From Pseudomonas sp. PDM18 (lineage in GTDB: Bacteria > Pseudomonadota > Gammaproteobacteria > Pseudomonadales > Pseudomonadaceae), in the NCBI RefSeq assembly GCF_014852585.1, contig NZ_JACVBX010000009.1, positions 235,678 to 299,677 of the forward strand: a DNA stretch of 64,000 bases, written 5' to 3'. A program made the position numbers and the translations under genes. The notes beneath the pieces were generated by a model. The model was not told the DNA's origin. It did no database searches and saw only the letters and a program-made list of their open reading frames with translations. Below are positions 54,787-64,000 of the stretch, in pieces (position 1 is the stretch's first letter; each line of letters begins with the position of its first letter).

Positions 54787-55809
54787 TCAGAAACCGGTGG
54801 TGGGAATGAAGTCGACGTCGGTCTTCGGCTCGCCGCTCATCAGCGCGCCGATGACCTGCTCCAGGGTGCGACCGCCGAACAGGATGGCGTTGAGGCCGGC
54901 CACCAGCGGCATGTAGACCTGCAGCTCGTCGGCCTTGGCCTTGAGCACCTTGAGAGTGTTCACGCCCTCGGCGGTCTCGCCCATGCGCGCCACGGCGTCT
55001 TCCAGTGTCAGGCCTTCGCCCAGGGCAAAGCCCACCTGATAGTTACGGCTCTTGGGTGACGAACAGGTGACGATCAGATCGCCCACGCCGGCCAGGCCGA
55101 GGAAAGTCATGGGGTTGGCGCCAAGCTGGACGGCGAAGCGAGTCATCTCCGCCAGGGCGCGGGTGATCAGCATGCCCTTGGTGTTCTCGCCCATGCCCAG
55201 CGCAGCAGCCATGCCGGCAATGATGGCGTAGACGTTCTTCAATGCGCCGCCCAGTTCGACGCCAAAGCGGTCGCCACTGGCGTAGACGCGGAAGGTGCGC
55301 CCGTGCAGTGCATCCTGCACCTGGGCGCAGAGGTCTTCGTCCTCGCTGGCGACCACGGTGGCGGTCAGCTCATGCTCGGCGATCTCGCGCGCCAGGTTCG
55401 GGCCGGAGATCACCGCGATGCGGGATTTCGGCGCGATCTCCTCGAGCACCTGGCTCATCAGCTTGAAGCTCTGCGCCTCGATCCCCTTGGTCAGGCTGAC
55501 CAGCATCTTGCCCGCCAGCTCCTCGCTGCGGCCGTCGAGCACCTTGCGCAGGGCGCTGGAAGGCACCGCGACGAAGATCATCTCGCATTCGGCGAGCGTG
55601 GCGGCGAGGTCCGTGGTCGGCTCCACGCCGTCGTGGATGCGCACGCCCTTGAGGTAGTTGGGGTTCTCGCGGCGGGTGCGGATCGCCTCGGCCTGCTCCT
55701 CGTCGCGCATCCACTGGCGAACGCGCTGTCCGTTTTCTGCCAGCAGGTTGGCGAAGGCGGTGCCGAAACTGCCACCACCGAGGACGGCGATCGGTTGCTG
55801 CTGTGTCAT
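54787..55809 (-). CDS. gpsA: Glycerol-3-phosphate dehydrogenase [NAD(P)+]
   Basis: GpsA reduces dihydroxyacetone phosphate to sn-glycerol-3-phosphate, the backbone of phospholipids. The 340-residue protein has the dinucleotide fold [10 protein letters not shown] near the N-terminus, the substrate-site [18 protein letters not shown] with the catalytic Lys, and [23 protein letters not shown]. Start at [12 protein letters not shown]. First gene of the unit with DUF4389 and sixA; divergent from the TonB-dependent receptor across 182 bp. Position matches PA1614. Confidence 0.96.
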   Translation of the reverse strand: MTQQQPIAVLGGGSFGTAFANLLAENGQRVRQWMRDEEQAEAIRTRRENPNYLKGVRIHDGVEPTTDLAATLAECEMIFVAVPSSALRKVLDGRSEELAGKMLVSLTKGIEAQSFKLMSQVLEEIAPKSRIAVISGPNLAREIAEHELTATVVASEDEDLCAQVQDALHGRTFRVYASGDRFGVELGGALKNVYAIIAGMAAALGMGENTKGMLITRALAEMTRFAVQLGANPMTFLGLAGVGDLIVTCSSPKSRNYQVGFALGEGLTLEDAVARMGETAEGVNTLKVLKAKADELQVYMPLVAGLNAILFGGRTLEQVIGALMSGEPKTDVDFIPTTGF

Positions 55810-55991
55810 GTCTGTTCCATTGGTGGCCGCTCAGGGGCAGCGATTGGGGCATTATAAGGCCGCATCGGCGAGCGGCCAGTGCGGATCGTGGGACTGGCAA
55901 TCAGCGCCGCCTCGTTTAACATCCGTCTGACAGGAAACGTCTCTTTCCAGACGTCGACCCACCCGATAAGAACCGAGAACAAGGCCGTTCC

Positions 55992-58100
55992 GTGCATCGT
56001 CCCGTCCGCGTCCCTTTGCCGCTTTCCCTGCTTGCCGCATTGCTGGCGGGCAAGGCCGTGGCGGGCGACCTGTTCGTGGACAGCCTCGACGTCCCCGAAG
56101 TTCTGACCGCGACGCGGCTCAAACAGTCCCCCGCCGAAGTCCCCGGCAGCATGACGGTGCTCGACCGCGACCTGATCAAGGCCTCCGGCGCCCGCGACAT
56201 TCCCGAGCTGATGCGCCTGGTGCCGGGCATGATGGTCGGCTACCTGTCGGGCAACCAGGCGACGGTGAACTACCACGGCACCAACGTCACCGAGGCGCGG
56301 CGCCTGCAGGTGCTGGTTGATGGTCGTTCGGTGTACCGCCCGGGCCTGGCCACGGTGGACTGGAGCGACATCCCGGTGGCCATCGAGGACATCGACCGCA
56401 TCGAGGTCTTCCGCGGCCCGAACGCGGTGAGCTACGGCGCCAACGCGCTGATGGGCGTGATCAACATCCTTACCCGGCATCCGGCGGACAGCCAGGGCAC
56501 GCGGCTGAAATACACCGTCGGCCAGAACGGCGTGCGTGACTGGTACGCCAGCCAGGGTCTGCACGACCGTTCCGGCGACTATCGGCTGTCTCTTTCCGGC
56601 CAGGAAGACGATGGCTTCGACCACGACCAGTTCGGCCGCGACTACCGCGACGGCCGCCGCCTGAGCCGCTTCAACCTGGCAGCCAGCCACAGCCTGGACC
56701 TGCGCAACAACCTGGACTGGCAGCTCGCGGCAAAAGAAGGCAGCAACCAGCGGCCCTACGGCTACCAGCCGATCTTCGGCAACATCGCCGCTGGCGACGA
56801 CAATTCCGACCTGACCGCCCGTGATTACGCAGGCTCCATGCGCTGGACCTTTGACGCCAGCCCTGAGCACAGCCTCTATGTGCAGGGTTACGCCGAGCAC
56901 TGGGAGCGCCTGCAGGATTTCGGCGCGTGCGAGGCACAGATCGCCTTCAGTCCGCAGCTCGCCCAGCTATGGGAACTGGACCCGAAGTACGTGCAGAACT
57001 TCGCCGACACGCTGCCGCGTATTCCCCGCGGCGCGCCGCAGAAACAGGCGCTGGCCCGGGAGGTCGTCCAGCAACTGGCGTCCGGCGCCTATCTGCCGGT
57101 GTGTGGGCAGGTGAACCAGAACATCCGCGAGACCCGCTACGACCTCGAAGTCCAGGACACCCTGAGCCTCGCCGACGGCGTGCGCCTGGTCAGCGGCATG
57201 AGCTACCGCCACGACCAGGCCACCTCTGAAACCTACTTCGACGGCACGGTGAACAACGATATCTGGCGCCTGTTCGGCCAGTTGGAGTGGCACCTGACGC
57301 CGCACTGGCTGCTGCAGGGCGGCGCGATGGTAGAGGACGACCAGCTGTCGGGCAGCTCGGTCAGCCCGCGCCTCGCCCTCAACTACCTGATCACCCCGCG
57401 CCACAGCCTGCGCGCGGTGTATTCCGAGGCCGTGCGCTCGCCGGACATGTATGAGAACGACGTGAACTGGAGCTACCGGGTGCGCAATCTCTCGGCGCCG
57501 GTCTACGGTCAGTCCAACGCCTATTACTTTGCCCGCGCCCACGGTCCCGGCGACCTCGACCAGGAGCGCATGCGCTCGCGGGAAATCGGCTACAACGGCC
57601 AATTCGACGAACTCGGGCTCGCGGTCGACATCAAAGCCTACTACGACGAAATCCACGGGCTGATCAGCGATCCCTTGAAGGTCTCCGACTTCGAACCGAC
57701 CAACGACAACGAAATCCGCTTCACTGGCACCGAAACCCAGCTCGATTGGCGCCTGACGCGACAGGACCGCGTGCGCCTGACCTACGCCTATGTCGACTAC
57801 GACGCCAGCAGCCGCTACGACCAGCGCCTAACCGCGCGCAACAGCGGCTCGGCTGGCTGGATGCGCGACTGGGGGCGCGGCTGGTCGAGTTCGGTCTTCT
57901 ACTACGGCGACGATGCACTGAACGAGCACCGCTTCGAGCGCATCGACCTGCGCGTGGCCAAGCGCATTCCCCTGGGTCGCGCGGCGCTGGAGCTGGCCGG
58001 CGTTCTGCAGCAGCGGCTGGACGACGAGCCGCTGACCTGGCCGGAAAACCGCTACGACAACCGCCACCTGCTCTATTTCAGCGCCGAGGTGGACTTCTAG
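55992..58100 (+). CDS. TonB-dependent outer-membrane receptor
   Basis: A 702-residue receptor: signal peptide (about 1-24, LPLSLLAALLAGKAVAG), plug domain (about 40-160; TRLKQSPAEVPGSMTVLDRDLI and VEVFRGPNAVSYGANALMGVINI-like, here IDRIEVFRGPNAVSYGANAL), and a C-terminal 22-strand barrel ending AEVDF with the terminal Phe needed for assembly. It is most like colicin I/BtuB-type receptors. It starts with GTG and no strong ribosome site. The next gene begins one base after its stop, and the third overlaps the second by 4 bp. The ligand is unknown; no siderophore genes are close. Confidence 0.9.
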   Translation: MHRPVRVPLPLSLLAALLAGKAVAGDLFVDSLDVPEVLTATRLKQSPAEVPGSMTVLDRDLIKASGARDIPELMRLVPGMMVGYLSGNQATVNYHGTNVTEARRLQVLVDGRSVYRPGLATVDWSDIPVAIEDIDRIEVFRGPNAVSYGANALMGVINILTRHPADSQGTRLKYTVGQNGVRDWYASQGLHDRSGDYRLSLSGQEDDGFDHDQFGRDYRDGRRLSRFNLAASHSLDLRNNLDWQLAAKEGSNQRPYGYQPIFGNIAAGDDNSDLTARDYAGSMRWTFDASPEHSLYVQGYAEHWERLQDFGACEAQIAFSPQLAQLWELDPKYVQNFADTLPRIPRGAPQKQALAREVVQQLASGAYLPVCGQVNQNIRETRYDLEVQDTLSLADGVRLVSGMSYRHDQATSETYFDGTVNNDIWRLFGQLEWHLTPHWLLQGGAMVEDDQLSGSSVSPRLALNYLITPRHSLRAVYSEAVRSPDMYENDVNWSYRVRNLSAPVYGQSNAYYFARAHGPGDLDQERMRSREIGYNGQFDELGLAVDIKAYYDEIHGLISDPLKVSDFEPTNDNEIRFTGTETQLDWRLTRQDRVRLTYAYVDYDASSRYDQRLTARNSGSAGWMRDWGRGWSSSVFYYGDDALNEHRFERIDLRVAKRIPLGRAALELAGVLQQRLDDEPLTWPENRYDNRHLLYFSAEVDF

Positions 58101-58101
58101 C

Positions 58102-59022
58102 ATGTCTGCCCGCCGCTCACGGACGAGCCCCGGCCCCCTCCTCAGCGCCCTGCTTCTCTGGCTGGCCTGCGTGTTTGCGCTGCCGGTCCAGGCACGCGAC
58201 ATCCTGCTGGTCAGCACCGAACAGAGCCCTGCGCTGCAGGACTTCGCCGAAGCCCTGGCGCAACGTCGCCCGCATGACCAGGTGCGGCTGGAATCGCCAG
58301 AGAACCTGCCGCCCGCCGACAAGCTGGATCGCGAGACGCACCTGCTGCTGCTTGGCAGCGGTGCGCTGAACTGGCGCCTGGCCAGCCACGACGCACCGCC
58401 GGCATTGACTCTGCTGGTCAGCCGCGTCGAAGCCAGGCAAGTGCTGGGCGAGCGCGAGCCGCCGCACCTCAGCCTGCTGTGGAGCGACCCGCCACCGGCA
58501 CGCCAACTGCAACTGGCGCTGCAACTCAGCCCACGTCCGCAACGCATTGGCGTGCTGATCGGCCCCAGCAGCGAATTTCTCCTGGAAGAGCTTCAGCGCA
58601 GCGCGGATCAGCTCGGCGTCGAACTGGTCAGCGAGCTGCAAACCCGCGCCGAAGACAGCCGCCCGCTACGAGAACTGCTCGGTCGCAGTGACCTGCTGCT
58701 CGGGCTGGACGACAAACAGCTTTATAACGCGCAGACCATCAAGGGCATCCTCCTCAGCGCTTACGCCGAGAACCGGGCGCTGATCGGCCCCACCGCCGCC
58801 TTCGTCAAGGCAGGCAGCCTGGCCAGCACCTACAGCGACCAGAGCGACTGGCTGGAGACCCTCGACACCCTGCTAGACGAGCCGGCGGAGCAATGGCCCC
58901 GCAACCTCTACCCCGAACGCTTCAAGGTGCAGAGCAACCGCCAGGTGGCGCGCTCGCTCGGCATCGACCTGCAAGGCGACGCGGAACTCGCGCAGCGCCT
59001 GGCCGAAGGAGAAAAACCATGA
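58102..59022 (+). CDS. Periplasmic ABC-type substrate-binding protein (PF04392-like)
   Basis: A 306-residue exported protein with a signal peptide ([19 protein letters not shown], cleavage near 32). The C-terminal half, [20 protein letters not shown]...[24 protein letters not shown], matches the ABC_sub_bind (PF04392) family pattern. No permease or ATPase gene is near. Instead it is wedged between a TonB receptor (1-bp gap) and a membrane kinase (4-bp overlap), so it most likely presents a ligand to the kinase. Position matches PA1612. Confidence 0.82.
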   Translation: MSARRSRTSPGPLLSALLLWLACVFALPVQARDILLVSTEQSPALQDFAEALAQRRPHDQVRLESPENLPPADKLDRETHLLLLGSGALNWRLASHDAPPALTLLVSRVEARQVLGEREPPHLSLLWSDPPPARQLQLALQLSPRPQRIGVLIGPSSEFLLEELQRSADQLGVELVSELQTRAEDSRPLRELLGRSDLLLGLDDKQLYNAQTIKGILLSAYAENRALIGPTAAFVKAGSLASTYSDQSDWLETLDTLLDEPAEQWPRNLYPERFKVQSNRQVARSLGIDLQGDAELAQRLAEGEKP

Positions 59023-60935
59023 GTTCCCGCAAGAGCTGGAACATCCAGACGCGCATGCTGGCAATCAGCCTCGGCCCGGCGCTGCTGCTCACCGTGCTGC
59101 TGACCGCCTACTTCACGTATTCGCGTCTGCAGGACCTGCGCCTGGAGTCCAACCACACCGGCCAGTTGATCGCCAACCAGCTCGCCCCAGCAGCTGAATA
59201 CGGGGTGATCTCCGGTAACCTGCCGGTCCTGCAGAGCCTGCTGCGGGCGACCCTGAGCACCGCCCACGTGCGCTTCATCGAAGTGCGCGATCGCGGCGAC
59301 AACATCCTCGTCTACGTCGAGCACGCCGCCGATCCGGCACAGGCGAGCACCAAGGTGGAAATCTTCCATGCCTCGATCCAGCGCGAAAACATCGCCCTTG
59401 ATGGCAGCGACCTGGCGAGCCCCAACGACATGCTGCCGACAACCGCACCGCCCAGCGGGGATTATCTCGGCCGCGTGGTGGTCGGGATGGCCAGCGACGC
59501 CTTCAGTGAACGGCAGCAGGAAATCCTTCTCAAGGCCAGCCTGCTCGCGCTGTTCGCACTGATCCTCACCTACCTGCTGGCGCGCCGCCTCGCCCGCCGC
59601 CTGGCCGCGCCGATCCGCACCATGGGCCGCGCTGTGCAGGCGATCCAGACCGGCGATTACCACACCACCCTGCCGGTGCCGGATGACGGCGAAGTCGGCG
59701 ACCTCGCCCGGCACATCAACAACCTTGCCCGCGGCCTGCAGCAGGCCAGCCTGGAGCAGGAGCGCAGCATCGCGCAGCTGGTGGCGGCGCGGGAGGAAGC
59801 CGAAGAGGCCAACCGCGCCAAATCCGACTTCCTGGCGATGATGAGCCACGAGCTCCGTACCCCGATGAACGGCGTGCTGGGCATGCTGCAGTTGCTGGAA
59901 ACCACCGAGCTGAACCAGGAGCAGGCCGAGTACAGCGCACTGGCCACCGAATCCACCGAGCACCTGCTCAAGGTCATCAACGATATCCTCGACTTCTCCC
60001 GCGTCGAGCGCGGCGCGCTGGAACTGGAGCGCATCCCGTTCAACCTGCTGGAGCTGATCCAGAGCTCGATTCAGGTCTTTCAGCACAGCGCCCAGCAGCG
60101 GGGGCTCGAACTGGAAATGAATGTGCAGGACGGCCTCGACAACCTCGAAGTGCAGGGCGACCCGACGCGCATCCGGCAGATCCTGGTCAATCTGCTGGGC
60201 AACGCCCTGAAGTTCACCGAAGAAGGCGGCGTGCGCCTGGAAGCGACCTGGCAGGCGCTGGATGACGAAGTCCTGTGGCTCAGCTGTTCGGTGCAGGACA
60301 GCGGCATCGGCATCTCCCGCGAACGCCTGGAACACATGTTCGAAGCCTTCCAGCAGGCCGACTCGTCCACCTCGCGGCGCTACGGCGGCACCGGGCTGGG
60401 GCTATCCATCGCGCGCACCCTGGCCGAGCGGATGGGCGGCACGCTGGGCGCGGTCAGCGAAGAAGGCTGTGGTTCAACCTTCACCTTGGAGATTCCCCTG
60501 CCCTTCCGGGAGCGTCAGAGTGCCGCAGACGACCGGCCGAATGGCGGCGACGCGCTTGCCACTGGTCAGTCCGTGCTGCTGGTGGAGGACAACCCGGTGA
60601 ATCAAACGGTCATAGAAGCTATGTTGCGCAGCCTGGGCTATCGCGTCACGCTGGTGGGTGACGGCGCCCAGGCAGTGCGCACCTCCGAGCGCGGAGAGTT
60701 CGCGGCGATCCTGATGGATTGCCGCCTGCCGGTGCTCAACGGCTACGAAGCCACCCGGCAGATCCGTGCAAAACCGGGCGGCGAACAGGTACCGATCATC
60801 GCCCTGACCGCCAACGCGCTGCAGGGCGACCGCGAGGCGTGCCTGGAGGCGGGAATGAACGACTACCTCGCCAAGCCGTTCAAACGCGCGGAGCTGCAGC
60901 GGATTCTGCAGCGCTGGGTTGCTCCAGGTCGTTGA
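59019..60935 (+). CDS. Hybrid histidine kinase (PA1611 ortholog)
   Basis: A 638-residue hybrid kinase: TM1 (about 13-33), a periplasmic CHASE8-like sensor (about 35-168; [20 protein letters not shown]), TM2 (about 170-188), HAMP, kinase core with H-box [11 protein letters not shown] (His277), N-box [20 protein letters not shown], and a receiver domain with [10 protein letters not shown] and phospho-acceptor Asp567. It has no Hpt domain. In PAO1 the gene just before fabA is PA1611, reported to signal through HptB and to bind RetS, affecting the Gac/Rsm switch; that is literature recall. Its start overlaps the binding-protein stop (ATGA). Confidence 0.9.
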   Translation: MSSRKSWNIQTRMLAISLGPALLLTVLLTAYFTYSRLQDLRLESNHTGQLIANQLAPAAEYGVISGNLPVLQSLLRATLSTAHVRFIEVRDRGDNILVYVEHAADPAQASTKVEIFHASIQRENIALDGSDLASPNDMLPTTAPPSGDYLGRVVVGMASDAFSERQQEILLKASLLALFALILTYLLARRLARRLAAPIRTMGRAVQAIQTGDYHTTLPVPDDGEVGDLARHINNLARGLQQASLEQERSIAQLVAAREEAEEANRAKSDFLAMMSHELRTPMNGVLGMLQLLETTELNQEQAEYSALATESTEHLLKVINDILDFSRVERGALELERIPFNLLELIQSSIQVFQHSAQQRGLELEMNVQDGLDNLEVQGDPTRIRQILVNLLGNALKFTEEGGVRLEATWQALDDEVLWLSCSVQDSGIGISRERLEHMFEAFQQADSSTSRRYGGTGLGLSIARTLAERMGGTLGAVSEEGCGSTFTLEIPLPFRERQSAADDRPNGGDALATGQSVLLVEDNPVNQTVIEAMLRSLGYRVTLVGDGAQAVRTSERGEFAAILMDCRLPVLNGYEATRQIRAKPGGEQVPIIALTANALQGDREACLEAGMNDYLAKPFKRAELQRILQRWVAPGR

Positions 60936-61011
60936 TCGATGGAGCGCTTGCCCGCAAACTGCGGACCGGCCCGGGGCCTGCGTCCCGACGAGGAAACCTG
61001 GCGTCGGCGAA

Positions 61012-61031
61012 AAGTGAACAAGCGTTCGCCG
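61012..61031 (+). promoter_or_regulatory. Candidate DesT operator upstream of fabA
   Basis: AAGTGAACAAGCGTTCGCCG matches the reverse of the DesT consensus I recall from P. aeruginosa (WAGTGAACRCTTGTTSACTW) at 17 of 20 positions. DesT represses fabAB and desCB according to the unsaturated:saturated acyl-CoA ratio. It lies about 135 bp upstream of the fabA ATG. Confidence 0.65.
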
Positions 61032-61166
61032 ATTGCTGTGACTTTCACTTAAAGGCAATAGTCTATGACTAGGCTGCCGCATGACACCGTGACAAGAACA
61101 ACGGAACGCGGCGCCGCAGGCACAAGCCAAACAACGCCTGCTATCCAGGATTTTTGAGGAGCTCGC

Positions 61167-61682
61167 ATGACCAAACAAAACGCCTTCACCCGAGAAGACC
61201 TGCTGCGCTGCAGCCGCGGCGAGCTCTTCGGCCCGGGTAATGCGCAACTGCCCGCCCCGAACATGCTGATGATCGACCGCATCACTCACATCAGTGAAGT
61301 CGGCGGTAAGTATGGCAAGGGCGAACTGGTCGCCGAGCTGGATATCAACCCGGACCTGTGGTTCTTCGCCTGCCACTTCGAAGGCGACCCCGTCATGCCG
61401 GGCTGCCTGGGCCTCGATGCCATGTGGCAGCTGGTAGGCTTCCACCTCGGCTGGCAGGGCAACCCCGGCCGCGGCCGCGCCCTGGGTTCGGGTGAAGTGA
61501 AGTTCTTCGGCCAGGTCCTGCCGACCGCCAAGAAAGTCACCTACAACATTCACATCAAGCGTACGATCAATCGTTCGCTGATCCTGGCCATCGCCGACGG
61601 CACCGTCAGCGTCGATGGCCGCGAAATCTACAGCGCCGAAGGCCTCCGCGTCGGCCTGTTCACTTCCACTGACAGCTTCTAA
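61167..61682 (+). CDS. fabA: 3-hydroxydecanoyl-ACP dehydratase/isomerase
   Basis: FabA dehydrates 3-hydroxydecanoyl-ACP and isomerises the trans-2 to the cis-3 bond, starting unsaturated fatty acid synthesis. The 171-residue hotdog protein has the catalytic His70 ([14 protein letters not shown]) and Asp84 (LGLDAMWQL). GAGGAG precedes the ATG. fabB follows 10 bp later. Unlike the neighbouring kinase, it has its own upstream control region with a DesT-like site. Confidence 0.97.
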   Translation: MTKQNAFTREDLLRCSRGELFGPGNAQLPAPNMLMIDRITHISEVGGKYGKGELVAELDINPDLWFFACHFEGDPVMPGCLGLDAMWQLVGFHLGWQGNPGRGRALGSGEVKFFGQVLPTAKKVTYNIHIKRTINRSLILAIADGTVSVDGREIYSAEGLRVGLFTSTDSF

Positions 61683-61692
61683 GGGTATCCGC

Positions 61693-62910
61693 ATGCGTCG
61701 CGTCGTGATCACCGGTCTGGGCATCGTTTCCTGCCTGGGCAATGACAAAGACACCGTCTCCGCCAACCTGCGTGCAGGCCGTGCTGGCATCCGCCACAAC
61801 CCCAGCTACGCCGAGATGGGCCTGCGCAGCCACGTTTCCGGTTCGGTCAACCTGAACCTGGAAGAGCTGATCGACCGCAAGGTCTTCCGCTTCATGGGCG
61901 ACGCCGCCGCTTATGCCTACCTGGCAATGGAACAGGCGATCAAGGACTCCGGCCTCACCCCCGAGCAGATCTCCAACCCGCGCACCGGCCTGATCGCCGG
62001 CTCCGGCGGTGCTTCCACCCTGAACCAGATGGAAGCGATCGACACCCTGCGCGAAAAGGGCGTCAAGCGCATCGGCCCATACCGCGTCACCCGCACCATG
62101 GGCAGCACTGTTTCCGCGTGCCTGGCCACTCCCTTCCAGATCAAGGGCGTGAACTACTCCATCTCCTCGGCCTGCGCCACCAGCGCGCACTGCATTGGCC
62201 AGGCCATGGAGCAGATCCAGCTGGGCAAGCAAGACGTCGTCTTCGCTGGCGGCGGCGAGGAAGAACACTGGAGCCAGAGCTGCCTGTTCGACGCCATGGG
62301 CGCCCTCTCCACCCAGTACAACGACACCCCGGAAAAGGCCTCCCGCGCCTACGACGCCAAGCGTGACGGTTTCGTCATCGCCGGCGGCGGCGGCATGGTC
62401 GTGGTCGAAGAGCTGGAACACGCCCTCAAGCGTGGCGCCAAGATCTACGCCGAAATCGTTGGCTACGGCGCGACTTCCGATGGCTACGACATGGTCGCCC
62501 CGAGCGGCGAAGGCGCCATCCGCTGCATGCAGCAGGCCCTGTCGACCGTGGACACCCCGATCGACTACCTGAACACCCACGGCACCTCCACCCCGGTCGG
62601 CGACGTCGCTGAAATCCGTGGCGTGCGCGCAGTGTTCGGCGACAAGGCCCCGGCCATCAGCTCCACCAAGAGCCTGTCCGGCCACTCCCTGGGCGCCGCT
62701 GGCGTTCACGAAGCGATCTACTGCCTGCTGATGATGGAAGGCAACTTCATCGCCGGTTCGGCAAACATCGACGAACTGGATCCGGAAGTCGCCGACCTGC
62801 CGATCCTGCGCGAAACTCGCGAAAACGCGAAGATCGACACCGTCATGAGCAACAGCTTCGGCTTCGGCGGCACCAACGCCACCCTGGTCCTGAAACGCCA
62901 CAACGGCTGA
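61693..62910 (+). CDS. fabB: 3-oxoacyl-ACP synthase I
   Basis: FabB elongates acyl-ACPs and is needed to extend the cis-3-decenoyl-ACP made by FabA. The 405-residue thiolase-fold enzyme has the catalytic Cys161 ([10 protein letters not shown]), His296 ([11 protein letters not shown]) and His331 ([14 protein letters not shown]). It is cotranscribed with fabA and followed by a strong terminator. Confidence 0.97.
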   Translation: MRRVVITGLGIVSCLGNDKDTVSANLRAGRAGIRHNPSYAEMGLRSHVSGSVNLNLEELIDRKVFRFMGDAAAYAYLAMEQAIKDSGLTPEQISNPRTGLIAGSGGASTLNQMEAIDTLREKGVKRIGPYRVTRTMGSTVSACLATPFQIKGVNYSISSACATSAHCIGQAMEQIQLGKQDVVFAGGGEEEHWSQSCLFDAMGALSTQYNDTPEKASRAYDAKRDGFVIAGGGGMVVVEELEHALKRGAKIYAEIVGYGATSDGYDMVAPSGEGAIRCMQQALSTVDTPIDYLNTHGTSTPVGDVAEIRGVRAVFGDKAPAISSTKSLSGHSLGAAGVHEAIYCLLMMEGNFIAGSANIDELDPEVADLPILRETRENAKIDTVMSNSFGFGGTNATLVLKRHNG

Positions 62911-62922
62911 TCGGTGATCCAA

Positions 62923-62953
62923 ACAAAAAAGGCGCCCCAGGGCGCCTTTTTGT
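62923..62953 (+). terminator. Intrinsic terminator of fabAB
   Basis: AAAAAAGGCGCC-CCAG-GGCGCCTTTTT, a perfect stem with A-run and T-run, about 13 bp after the fabB stop. Confidence 0.92.
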
Positions 62954-63028
62954 TGCCTGCAATTCCGCCCTACCCTCGCGCCGGCAATCCCGTCAGGATG
63001 AGCACATTGGATAGCAGGGAGCGTGCAC

Positions 63029-63472
63029 ATGGATGTTCTGATCAGACAGGCCCGCAGCGAAGACACCACGGCCATCAGCCAGGTCATCGTAGCGGCCGTC
63101 AGGGAAAGCAACGGCCAGGACTACCCGGCGAGCGCCATCGAATCGGTGATGGCGAACTTCACGCCTGAGCGAGTCATCGAGCTGCTGCAGAAACGCCTGG
63201 TGTTCGTCGCCTTACTGGATGACGAAATCGTCGGCACAGGCGCCCTGGATGGCCATGCCGTGCGCAGCCTCTTCGTAGCGCCACGGCAGCAGCGCAAGGG
63301 CATCGGCCAGGCCCTGATGGGCCAAATCGAGAAAGCCGCCCTGGAGCGCGGCGTAGAGGCCTTGCTGGTCCCCTCTTCTCTCACCGCAGAACGCTTCTAC
63401 GCCCGCCTCGGCTATCGCCTGCTGCGCGAACAGGTCCACGGCGAAGAACGCACCCTCATCGCCCACTTGTAG
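63029..63472 (+). CDS. GNAT-family N-acetyltransferase
   Basis: A 147-residue acetyltransferase with the acetyl-CoA site VRSLFVAPRQQRKGIGQALM (about 78-97) and the C-terminal AERFYARLGYRLL. The ATG with GGGAG 8 bp upstream is preferred to a GTG two codons earlier. Its TAG stop lies within a diverged REP sequence. Substrate unknown. Confidence 0.85.
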   Translation: MDVLIRQARSEDTTAISQVIVAAVRESNGQDYPASAIESVMANFTPERVIELLQKRLVFVALLDDEIVGTGALDGHAVRSLFVAPRQQRKGIGQALMGQIEKAALERGVEALLVPSSLTAERFYARLGYRLLREQVHGEERTLIAHL

Positions 63473-63592
63473 GAGCGAGCCTGCACGCGAACCGCACACT
63501 TCACGGCCCGCGGCAAACGCCGGTCGTAGGGTGCATAACGCCTCAAGCGTTATCCGCCGCGGCGGATAACCCGTCCCGGGTTACTGGCCCTA
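63468..63592. repeat. Diverged REP followed by a diverged family B element
   Basis: TGTAGGAGCGAGCCTGCACGC (63468-63488) has lost the perfect palindrome, and CGTAGGGTGCATAACG...GGCGGATAACCC (63524-63592) lacks a clean right end. Both are degenerate relative to the copies further left. Confidence 0.7.
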
Positions 63593-63631
63593 TATAGGGC
63601 TCCCGTATTGGCTTTTTCCGCCCCATAAAAC

Positions 63632-63665
63632 AAAACCCCCGACCAGCTTTCGCTGATCAGGGGCT
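63632..63665 (-). terminator. Terminator hairpin after the distal 5S gene
   Basis: On the minus strand: AAGCCCCTGATCAGC, loop GAAA, GCTGGTCGGGGGTTTTG. A strong stem with a T-run, 13 bp past the 5S end. Confidence 0.85.
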
Positions 63666-63677
63666 TTGGAATTAGAA

Positions 63678-63795
63678 GCTTGACGATGACCTACTCTCAC
63701 ATGGAGAAACTCCACACTACCATCGGCGATGCATCGTTTCACTACTGAGTTCGGGATGGGATCAGGTGGTTCCAATGCTCTATGGTCGTCAAGCA
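63678..63795 (-). rRNA. rrf: 5S ribosomal RNA, distal copy
   Basis: The minus strand reads TGCTTGACGACCATAGAGC, through CCACCTGATCCCATCCCGAA and TAGTGTGGAG to GAGAGTAGGTCATCGTCAAGC, the complete 5S rRNA (about 118 nt) with matching ends. It follows the other 5S copy by about 100 bp. It differs from that copy at a few positions (GATGCATCG versus GACGCATCG; AGCATTGG versus AGCGTTGG). Confidence 0.95.
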
Positions 63796-63854
63796 ATTCG
63801 GTTGGATGCTCGCCTTGGCGCTCATCCGAATTCGGGCTGCTTACACTAATAAGC

Positions 63855-63888
63855 AAAACCCCCGGCCAGCGATGCTGACCAGGGGTCT
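63855..63888 (-). terminator. Terminator-like hairpin between the two 5S genes
   Basis: Minus strand: CCCCTGGTCAGC, loop, GCTGGCCGGGGGTTTTGC. Closely related to the hairpin after the distal 5S gene. Confidence 0.8.
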
Positions 63889-63898
63889 TGGGATAGGA

Positions 63899-64000
63899 GC
63901 TTGACGATGACCTACTCTCACATGGAGAAACTCCACACTACCATCGGCGATGCGTCGTTTCACTACTGAGTTCGGGATGGGATCAGGTGGTTCCAACGCT
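63899..64000 (-). rRNA. rrf: 5S ribosomal RNA, proximal copy (cut by window edge)
   Basis: The 3' 102 nt of a second 5S gene, nearly identical to the distal one. Its 5' end, and presumably 23S and 16S rRNA, lie beyond the window. Confidence 0.93.

Noticed and set aside
63590..63856. An 88-codon frame covering the distal 5S gene
   Set aside because: It is the 5S rRNA read as protein; such frames are common false genes.

Overview
The window is high-GC chromosomal DNA of a Pseudomonas. Gene content and order match the P. aeruginosa PAO1 stretch of roughly PA1609 to PA1687 in inverted orientation: aroC and methionine salvage, prmB, folE, a bacteriohemerythrin, selD/mnmH, kdp, gpsA, and fabA-fabB. 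The match is recalled, not computed. The species is probably not P. aeruginosa itself, because the intergenic spaces are full of GAGCGAGCTTGCTCGC-type REP palindromes and several larger dispersed repeats, and some loci (a poly-proline sensor/EF-hand locus, a FadR/CynX pair) look like extras. No phage, integrase, CRISPR, tRNA or clear genomic island was seen; this is mostly core genome.

Layout. 1-438: a composite dispersed repeat with an inserted 109-bp inverted-repeat element. 439-5127 (minus): a PLDc_N mini-protein, methionine salvage mtnC/mtnD/mtnB, an MFS carrier overlapping mtnB, and aroC. 5.2-12.2 kb: an exported hydrolase, a tail-anchored GNAT-like protein, prmB, an isochorismatase-like protein, an Smr protein, folE, a periplasmic double-Cache protein and a hemerythrin. 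12.6-28.1 kb: GST plus aminotransferase divergent from a MarR regulator, LysE and BenE transporters, an AAA ATPase, a bile-acid/sodium family carrier, SDR and MDR oxidoreductases, a SulP transporter converging on (and overlapping) a chemoreceptor, a conserved-looking frame with no start codon, a flavin reductase, a lipoprotein and a GFA zinc protein. 28.4-31.7 kb: selD-mnmH (selenouridine tRNA modification) and a patatin.

32.3-40.5 kb (minus): the complete kdpFABCDE high-affinity K+ system, with repeat elements wedged between kdpB/kdpC and kdpC/kdpD. Divergent from it are an OmpR-type regulator, a histidine kinase with a proline-rich periplasmic loop, and an acidic four-EF-hand protein. Then come a FadR-type regulator with CynX-like MFS, an AI-2E family protein, DUF4892, two alpha/beta hydrolases, LysE plus AraC, an acyl-CoA synthetase plus thioesterase behind a TetR-like palindrome, sixA, DUF4389 and gpsA.

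55.9-60.9 kb (plus): a tightly packed TonB-dependent receptor, a periplasmic ABC-type binding protein and a hybrid histidine kinase (ortholog of PA1611 by position). It reads as a complete outer-membrane-to-kinase sensing chain and is the most interesting system here. It is followed by fabA-fabB with a probable DesT operator upstream. The right edge holds two tandem 5S rRNA genes on the minus strand, each followed by a terminator-like hairpin; the rest of that rrn operon lies beyond the window.
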